DNA of 18,954 nt from Actinomycetota bacterium (GTDB taxonomy: Bacteria > Actinomycetota > Nitriliruptoria > Nitriliruptorales > JAHWKO01): positions 1-18,954 of the forward strand of contig JAHWKO010000045.1 in assembly GCA_019347855.1 (NCBI GenBank), in the 5' to 3' direction. Numbering within the stretch: position 1 is the first letter of the stretch; each line of letters begins with the position of its first letter. Below the pieces are notes generated by a model. The model saw only the letters and a program-made list of their open reading frames with translations, did not search any database and was not told the origin of the DNA. This document shows, one piece after another, positions 14,387 to 18,954 of this stretch. A program made the translations under genes and the position numbers.

Positions 14387-14857
14387 TCAGGTCTCGGCGA
14401 TGTCCGCGGTCGTCGCCTGCGCGGCCTGCCGCAGCGCGTCCGGCTCGATCGCGAACACCGTCTCGGGCGTGCCTGCGGCGGCCCACACGCGCGGATGCGC
14501 CAGCAGGTCCTCGTCGATCACGACGGTCAACGGCGCCGGGTAGCCGAACGGCGGCGTCCCCCCGATCGCGTACCCGGTCGCTGACCGGACCTCGCCGGCG
14601 TCCGCCTTGCGGACCGTGTCGGCGTCCAAGGCGTTCGCGAGCTTGTCGAGGTCGACCCGGTTCGTACCGGAGGTGAGCGCGACCACGGGGTTGTCGTCCG
14701 CGACGAACACCAGCGATTTCACGATCTGCGCCACGTCACAGCCGACGGCCATCGCCGCGTCCGCCGCGGTCCGCGTCCCCTCGGGCCAACGCTGCACATC
14801 GGGTTCCAGGCCACGCGCACGCGCGGCCCCCTCGAACCGTTCCTCGGCGGATGTCAT
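14387..14857 (-). CDS. YbaK/ProX-type aminoacyl-tRNA deacylase domain protein
   Basis: A 156-residue single-domain protein, ATG at 14857, with AGGAGG at 14861-14866 on the minus strand. 'CDVAQIVKSLVFVADDNPVVALTSGTN' carries the conserved Lys47 of the YbaK fold, and 'ATGYAIGGTPPFGYP' (93-107) is the family's Gly-Gly-x-Pro-Pro-Phe-Gly loop. Stand-alone proteins of this family hydrolyse mischarged aminoacyl-tRNAs such as Cys-tRNA(Pro) or Ala-tRNA(Pro) in the cytoplasm. Specificity among YbaK, ProX and other subfamilies cannot be fixed by eye. The gene is convergent with the PaaK-like gene (3 bases between stops) and divergent from the CWB2 fusion gene. Length is normal. Confidence 0.9.
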   Translation of the reverse strand: MTSAEERFEGAARARGLEPDVQRWPEGTRTAADAAMAVGCDVAQIVKSLVFVADDNPVVALTSGTNRVDLDKLANALDADTVRKADAGEVRSATGYAIGGTPPFGYPAPLTVVIDEDLLAHPRVWAAAGTPETVFAIEPDALRQAAQATTADIAET

Positions 14858-14874
14858 GTCCCTCCTGCCGCGAG

Positions 14875-14880
14875 TAGCGT
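14875..14880 (+). promoter_or_regulatory. Putative -10 box (TAGCGT) for a leaderless CWB2-fusion transcript
   Basis: TAGCGT ends 7 bases before the ATG at 14888. This spacing favours ATG 14888 over the GTG at 14879, which would overlap the box, and over ATG 14918. No SD precedes any of the three. Confidence 0.45.
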
Positions 14881-14887
14881 GCGGACG

Positions 14888-16975
14888 ATGCTAACGCCGG
14901 ACGACGGGGTCCCTCCGATGGCTCGTAGCGCCCGCCTGCTCGCGCTCCTCGCGGTCCTGCTCCCGCTGGTCGTCGCCGTCCCCGGCACCGCTGCCGCTGC
15001 GCAGGTGGACCGGGCCAGCGGCGATGACCGGGTCGGCACCGCGATCCTCCTGTCCCAAGCGGGCTTCCCCGCGGACTCGACCTCGGCGGTCGTCGTTGCG
15101 GCGGCTGGCGACTTCCCGGACGCGCTGGCAGCCGCGCCGCTCGCGGCGGCCGCGTCCGCCCCGGTCCTGCTCAACCCCGACGGTGGGCTCGACCCGCGGG
15201 TGGAGGACGAGATCCAGCGGCTCGTGGCCGACCCGGGACAGGCGACCGCGTACCTCATGGGCGGTCCCGCCGCGCAGTCCCCGCAGGTCGCCGACGACAT
15301 CGAGGATCTCGGGCTGACCGTGCAGCGGGTCGCCGACCCCGACCACCCCCATCGGTTCGGGACCGCAGCTGCGGCAGCGAGGACCGCGGTGGACCGGTGG
15401 GGTGGTGACGCCGGCAGCCACGTCCTGATCGCCCTCGGGGCCCACCCTGACCCCCACAAGGCCTGGCCGGACGCGTTGGCTTCCGGGGCGCTGTCCGGTC
15501 ACGCCCGCTGGCCGATCCTGCTGGTAGAACCCGGAGGGGTGCCGGCGATCACCAACCAGACGCTGCGCGCCATGGGGACCGAGCAGGCCACGGTCGTGGG
15601 TGGCCCGGCGGCGATCCCCGAGGTGACCGCTCAGGACCTGGACGTGGACAGGCACGACCGCATCGGCGGTGACGATCGCTACCACACCTCGACCCTTCTG
15701 GCCGACGCCGCCGCGGCGCAGGGCGGCTCCCTCGCGACGGTGGTGGCAGCGACGGGCGAGGACTTCCCCGACGGGCTGGCCGCGGGACCGGTCGCGTTCG
15801 CGATGGGTGGTGTCACGGTGCTGGTCGCGAGCGGCGACCTGGTCGACTCCGGCGCCACCAAGTCCTGGTTCGAGAGCCACGCGGGGGACGTGGGCGAGGT
15901 GCTGGTCGCCGGCGGTCCGGCGGCGGTGTCCCTCGAGACCGCCGGGCAGATCGGGTTCGCCACCACCGACGTCCAGCTCGCGATCCAGCAGGTGGGGTCG
16001 GGCTTCGACAACCCCGTGTACGTGACGACGCCGCCGGGCGACGACCGGCTGTTCGTCGTCGAGCAGCCGGGGCGGATCAGGATCCTGGGGGGCGGCACCT
16101 TCCTGGACATCGCGGGGCGGGTGTCGTCCGGCGGGGAGCGGGGGCTGCTCGGGTTGGCGTTCCACCCGGGGTACGCGGACAACGGCCGGTTCTTCGTGCA
16201 CTACACGGACAGCAACGGCGACACGGTGGTCGAGGAGTACCGGCGGGCGACCGCCGACTCCGCCGGGACCGAGGCGACGAGGCGCCTGCTGTTCCTCGAC
16301 CAGCCGTACTCGAACCACAACGGGGGCCACCTCGAGGTCGGCCCGGACGGGGCGCTGTACCTGGGGCTCGGCGACGGGGGCAGTGGCGGCGATCCGGAGA
16401 ACCGTGCCCAGGACACCTCGAACCTCTTCGGTGCGATCGTCCGCCTCGACCCGGACGGCGGCGGCGCCACCAACCACATGCACGGCCTGCGCAACCCCTA
16501 CCGGTTCTCGATCGACGCCACCGACGGGCTGATCTACATCGGCGACGTTGGTCAGAACGACTGGGAGGAGGTCGACGTCGTCCCGTACACGGCTGCGGGG
16601 ACCGACTTCGGCTGGCCGTGTCGAGAAGGGGCGCACGACTACGCCCCGGACCGGCCCCGCTGCGACGGCGGCTACACCGAGCCGGTGCTCGAGTACCCGC
16701 TGCCGAACCAGGGCGGGGAGGGGACCTGCGCCGTGACCGGCGGGGTGGTCTACCGGGGGTCGGCGATCCCCGAGATGCGCGGGCAGTACCTCTACGCCGA
16801 TCACTGCGCCGGGTGGGTCCGCGGCTTCCACTACCACAACGGCGTACGGTCCGACGAGCGCGAGTGGTTCGAGACCGGCGGCAACCCCGCCGGCTTCGGG
16901 ATCGGCCCCGAGGGCGAGGTCCACATCGCGCTGCGTGGCGGCGCGATCGTCAAGGTCGTGCGCGGGGGCTCGTAG
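14888..16975 (+). CDS. Secreted CWB2-repeat protein fused to a PQQ-type soluble sugar dehydrogenase propeller
   Basis: A 695-residue protein from ATG 14888 (685 residues if ATG 14918 is used). A signal peptide (about 11-37, Arg-rich start, Leu/Val core, Ala-rich cleavage region) leads into three cell-wall-binding type 2 repeats at about 38-130, 147-246 and 258-355. Each ends near a 'GGPAA' turn and contains a 'WPDAL' or 'FPDxL' motif. Residues 360-695 form a GSDH/HHIP-like beta-propeller: 'VTTPPGDDRLFVVEQPGRI', 'RGLLGLAFHPGYADNG', 'YSNHNGGHLEVGPDGALYLG' with the presumed catalytic His477, 'HGLRNPYRFSID' (Arg535, Asn536) and 'IGDVGQNDWEEVD'. Four cysteines (578, 592, 614, 640) suit an extracytoplasmic protein. 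It probably oxidises aldoses at the cell surface while held to the wall. Cofactor and substrate are inferred from family only. Confidence 0.88.
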   Translation: MLTPDDGVPPMARSARLLALLAVLLPLVVAVPGTAAAAQVDRASGDDRVGTAILLSQAGFPADSTSAVVVAAAGDFPDALAAAPLAAAASAPVLLNPDGGLDPRVEDEIQRLVADPGQATAYLMGGPAAQSPQVADDIEDLGLTVQRVADPDHPHRFGTAAAAARTAVDRWGGDAGSHVLIALGAHPDPHKAWPDALASGALSGHARWPILLVEPGGVPAITNQTLRAMGTEQATVVGGPAAIPEVTAQDLDVDRHDRIGGDDRYHTSTLLADAAAAQGGSLATVVAATGEDFPDGLAAGPVAFAMGGVTVLVASGDLVDSGATKSWFESHAGDVGEVLVAGGPAAVSLETAGQIGFATTDVQLAIQQVGSGFDNPVYVTTPPGDDRLFVVEQPGRIRILGGGTFLDIAGRVSSGGERGLLGLAFHPGYADNGRFFVHYTDSNGDTVVEEYRRATADSAGTEATRRLLFLDQPYSNHNGGHLEVGPDGALYLGLGDGGSGGDPENRAQDTSNLFGAIVRLDPDGGGATNHMHGLRNPYRFSIDATDGLIYIGDVGQNDWEEVDVVPYTAAGTDFGWPCREGAHDYAPDRPRCDGGYTEPVLEYPLPNQGGEGTCAVTGGVVYRGSAIPEMRGQYLYADHCAGWVRGFHYHNGVRSDEREWFETGGNPAGFGIGPEGEVHIALRGGAIVKVVRGGS

Positions 16976-16976
16976 G

Positions 16977-16982
16977 TACCGT
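16977..16982 (+). promoter_or_regulatory. Putative -10 box (TACCGT) for a leaderless iscS-mnmA transcript
   Basis: TACCGT ends 6 bases before the GTG at 16989 and begins immediately after the stop of the preceding gene. No SD is visible. It suggests iscS and mnmA have their own promoter rather than depending on readthrough from the surface-protein gene. Confidence 0.4.
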
Positions 16983-16988
16983 TGAGAC

Positions 16989-18149
16989 GTGATCTACCTC
17001 GACCACGCCGCGACCACCCACCCCCGCCCCGAGGCGATCGACGCCCTCGAGCGGTGGGCAGCGGACGACGCGTTGGGCAACCCGTCGTCCGGGCACCGCC
17101 CTGGGCGTGACGCCCGCGTGGCCGTCGAGGAGGCACGCGAGACGATCGCGACCGCGCTGGGAGCATCGCCGTCCGAGGTCGTCTTCACCTCGGGAGGCAC
17201 CGAGGCCGACAACCTCGCGGTCAAGGGCGCGGCGTGGGCGGGCGCGGATCACGGCCGCCGGCACCTCGTCGTGAGCGCGGTCGAGCACGCCGCGGTGCTC
17301 GAGGCCGCCGAGTGGCTCGCTGAGCACCAGGGTTTCGAGCTCGACGTGGCCCCGGTGGAGCGCGACGGGCGGGTCGATCCCGAACGGGTCCTGGAGCTCG
17401 TGCGGGACGACACCGCGCTGGTCGCGGTGATGGCCGCCAACAACGAGCTGGGCGCGGTGAACGACGTCGCGGCGATCGGCGACGAGCTGCGGGACCGCGG
17501 CGTCACCTTCCACGTCGACGCGGTCCAGGCCTTCGCGACCTGGGACGTCGACGTCCGGGCGTGGCCCGTGGGTTCCCTGGCGTTGTCCGCGCACAAGTTC
17601 GGGGGACCGAACGGCGTCGGGATCGCGTACCTGCGGCGTGGGGTGCCGTTCACGCCACTGCTGCACGGCGGCGGTCAGGACCGCGGCGTCCGGTCGGGCA
17701 CGTTCGCGGCCGCCCTGGACGCCGCGTGCGGCGCAGCCGTCGACGCCGCCGTCACGGATCGCCGGTCGGGCCTGCCCGAGCGGCTGGCGGAGCTGACGGA
17801 CCGGTTGTGGAAGCGGCTGTCGGACCTGGACGGCGTCCGCCGCAACGGACCCGCGGATCCGGCCTGGCGGCTGCCATCGCACCTGCATGCGTCGCTTGAG
17901 GGCATCGACGCCGAGGCGCTGTTGTTCGCCTGCGACCAGGCGGGTCTCGCCCTGTCCGGCGGGTCGGCGTGCCACGCGGGGGCGACCTCGACCAGCCACG
18001 TGCTGACGGCGACCGGCCTGGATGACCTGGCGGGCGTGCGGCTCAGTCTCGGCTGGACCAGCACGGACGAGGAGATCGAGAGAGGCGCGGACGTGCTCAC
18101 CGACGTCATCACGAGCCTGCGCGCCGCGGGCGGCGGGGGGCTGGCGTGA
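16989..18149 (+). CDS. iscS: Cysteine desulfurase (IscS/NifS class V aminotransferase)
   Basis: A 386-residue PLP enzyme, GTG start at 16989. It opens 'MIYLDHAATTHPRPEAIDA', typical of the family. 'FTSGGTEADNLAVKG' (66-80) binds the PLP phosphate, His100 in 'SAVEHAAVLE' stacks on the ring, Asp177 in 'FHVDAVQA' contacts the pyridine nitrogen, and Lys203 in 'LSAHKFGGPNGVG' forms the Schiff base. The active-site cysteine is Cys328 in 'SGGSACHAGATSTSHVL'. It removes sulfur from L-cysteine as a persulfide. The next gene, mnmA, starts within its stop codon (GTGA overlap), so its main job is probably sulfur supply for tRNA 2-thiouridine, though Fe-S assembly is also possible. The same iscS-mnmA pair occurs in mycobacteria (Rv3025c-Rv3024c). 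Confidence 0.93.
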   Translation: MIYLDHAATTHPRPEAIDALERWAADDALGNPSSGHRPGRDARVAVEEARETIATALGASPSEVVFTSGGTEADNLAVKGAAWAGADHGRRHLVVSAVEHAAVLEAAEWLAEHQGFELDVAPVERDGRVDPERVLELVRDDTALVAVMAANNELGAVNDVAAIGDELRDRGVTFHVDAVQAFATWDVDVRAWPVGSLALSAHKFGGPNGVGIAYLRRGVPFTPLLHGGGQDRGVRSGTFAAALDAACGAAVDAAVTDRRSGLPERLAELTDRLWKRLSDLDGVRRNGPADPAWRLPSHLHASLEGIDAEALLFACDQAGLALSGGSACHAGATSTSHVLTATGLDDLAGVRLSLGWTSTDEEIERGADVLTDVITSLRAAGGGGLA

Positions 18150-18954
18150 GCCGGGTGCTCGTCGCGATGAGTGGGGGAGTGGACTCCGCCGTCGCTGCCT
18201 CCCTCCTGGTCGAGCAGGGCCACGACGTCACCGGTGTGCACCTGAAGCTCGCGGAGGTCCCCCTCTCCGATCAGGTCCCGGGTCAGGGCTGCTGCACCCT
18301 GGACGACGCCCAGGACGCACGGCGGGTCGCTCAGGTGCTCGGCATCGACTTCTACGTCTGGAACGCGACCGAGCGGTTCCTCGACCAGGTCCAGCGGCCG
18401 TTCGCGGACACGTACGCGGCCGGCCGCACACCGAACCCGTGCATCGAGTGCAACCGCAACGTGAAGTACGCGGCGCTCCTGGAGCGCGCAGCCGACCTGG
18501 GGTTCGACGCTCTGGCGACCGGCCACCACGTCCGTCGGCACGAGCGGCCGGACGGCGTGGTCGAGCTGCGACGCGCCGCTGATCCCGGGAAGGATCAGAC
18601 CTACGTCCTGTACGTCGCGACGCAGGAGCAGCTCCAGCGGTCGCTGTTCCCGGTCGGGGAGCTCACGAAGTCCGAGGTCCGCGCCCACGCGGCGGACCGC
18701 GGCCTGCGGGTCGCGGCGAAGCCCGAGTCCTACGACATCTGCTTCGTGCCGGACGGGGACACCGCCGGGTACCTGTCCCGCCGGCTGCCGGTCGCCGGCG
18801 GGCCGATCGTCGACCTCGACGGCACGGTCGTCGGGGAGCACGACGGGGTCTGGAGGTACACGGTCGGGCAGCGCCGCGGGCTCGGGCTCGCGACGCACGA
18901 GCGCCGGTACGTCGTCGACCTCGACGCGAGCCGGAACGCGGTCGTCGTCGGCCC
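18146..18954 (+). CDS. mnmA: tRNA-specific 2-thiouridylase MnmA, N-terminal part (3' truncated by window)
   Basis: The open frame runs from GTG 18146, overlapping the cysteine desulfurase stop by 4 bases (GTGA), to the window edge, giving 269 complete codons. The N-type ATP pyrophosphatase loop SGGVDS is at 9-14. 'AGRTPNPCIECNRNVKY' (92-108) includes Cys102, and 'AKPESYDICFVPDG' includes Cys199, the two residues corresponding to the catalytic Cys pair of E. coli MnmA. 'GKDQTYVLY' (148-156) and 'WRYTVGQRRGLG' are further family blocks. MnmA activates U34 of tRNA-Lys/Glu/Gln and installs sulfur to make s2U. The stop codon and C-terminal beta-barrel end lie beyond the window. No oddities are seen in the visible part. 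Confidence 0.95.
   Translation, partial: MSRVLVAMSGGVDSAVAASLLVEQGHDVTGVHLKLAEVPLSDQVPGQGCCTLDDAQDARRVAQVLGIDFYVWNATERFLDQVQRPFADTYAAGRTPNPCIECNRNVKYAALLERAADLGFDALATGHHVRRHERPDGVVELRRAADPGKDQTYVLYVATQEQLQRSLFPVGELTKSEVRAHAADRGLRVAAKPESYDICFVPDGDTAGYLSRRLPVAGGPIVDLDGTVVGEHDGVWRYTVGQRRGLGLATHERRYVVDLDASRNAVVVG

Noticed and set aside
14891..16924. 677-codon minus-strand frame opposite the CWB2 fusion gene
   Set aside because: Shadow frame; the plus strand has a signal peptide, three repeats and a catalytic propeller.
1..18954. Search for CRISPR arrays, tRNA/rRNA genes, IS ends and prophage genes
   Set aside because: No regularly spaced repeats, cloverleaf sequences, transposase reading frames or phage structural genes were seen by eye.

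Overview
The window comes from a high-GC bacterial chromosome (about 70% G+C judged by eye, with strong G/C bias at third codon positions). GTG starts, GC-rich SD sequences, cell-wall-binding type 2 repeats, a DUF222/HNH (13E12-type) gene and the gene order all point to Actinomycetota. Gene content and divergence suggest a lineage well outside the mycobacteria, perhaps Nitriliruptoria-like, but the exact group is a guess. Genes are packed tightly. The largest gap is the 183-base divergent region at 10938-11120, and no gap exceeds 300 bases.

Layout. (A) 1-2015, plus strand: the 3' end of an enoyl-CoA hydratase, a SAM methyltransferase and a hexapeptide-repeat acyltransferase, all tightly coupled. 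(B) 2043-5621: a striking 31-base inverted repeat, a membrane-anchored HtrA-like protein that has lost its catalytic His and Ser, a convergent class A penicillin-binding protein, and a divergent small DUF2905 membrane protein. (C) 5630-10937, minus strand: a GT4 glycosyltransferase, a frameshifted DUF222/HNH gene, a GH57 alpha-glucan branching enzyme and a second SAM methyltransferase. (D) 11121-14383, plus strand: etfB, etfA and a PaaK-like adenylate-forming protein, followed by a convergent YbaK-type deacylase. (E) 14888-18954, plus strand: a secreted protein with three CWB2 repeats fused to a soluble glucose-dehydrogenase-type propeller, then cysteine desulfurase and the 5' part of mnmA, which overlap by 4 bases.

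How the genes fit together. Order and relative orientation of enoyl-CoA hydratase, methyltransferase, acyltransferase, GT4, GH57, methyltransferase, etfB, etfA, iscS and mnmA match the Mycobacterium tuberculosis Rv3039c-Rv3024c region as I recall it. The Rv3030-Rv3032 part of that region makes intracellular 6-O-methylglucose lipopolysaccharide (MGLP). The best reading is that this organism carries an MGLP-like methylated and acylated alpha-glucan pathway. Region B, the DUF222 gene and the CWB2 fusion are local insertions into that framework. iscS and mnmA act together in tRNA 2-thiouridine synthesis.

A second pattern is regulatory. Genes that probably begin transcription units (PBP, DUF2905, GT4, DUF222, the CWB2 fusion, iscS) have a TAnnnT box ending 6-7 bases before the start codon and no convincing Shine-Dalgarno sequence, which suggests leaderless mRNAs. 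Several internal or SD-led genes carry good ribosome sites instead.
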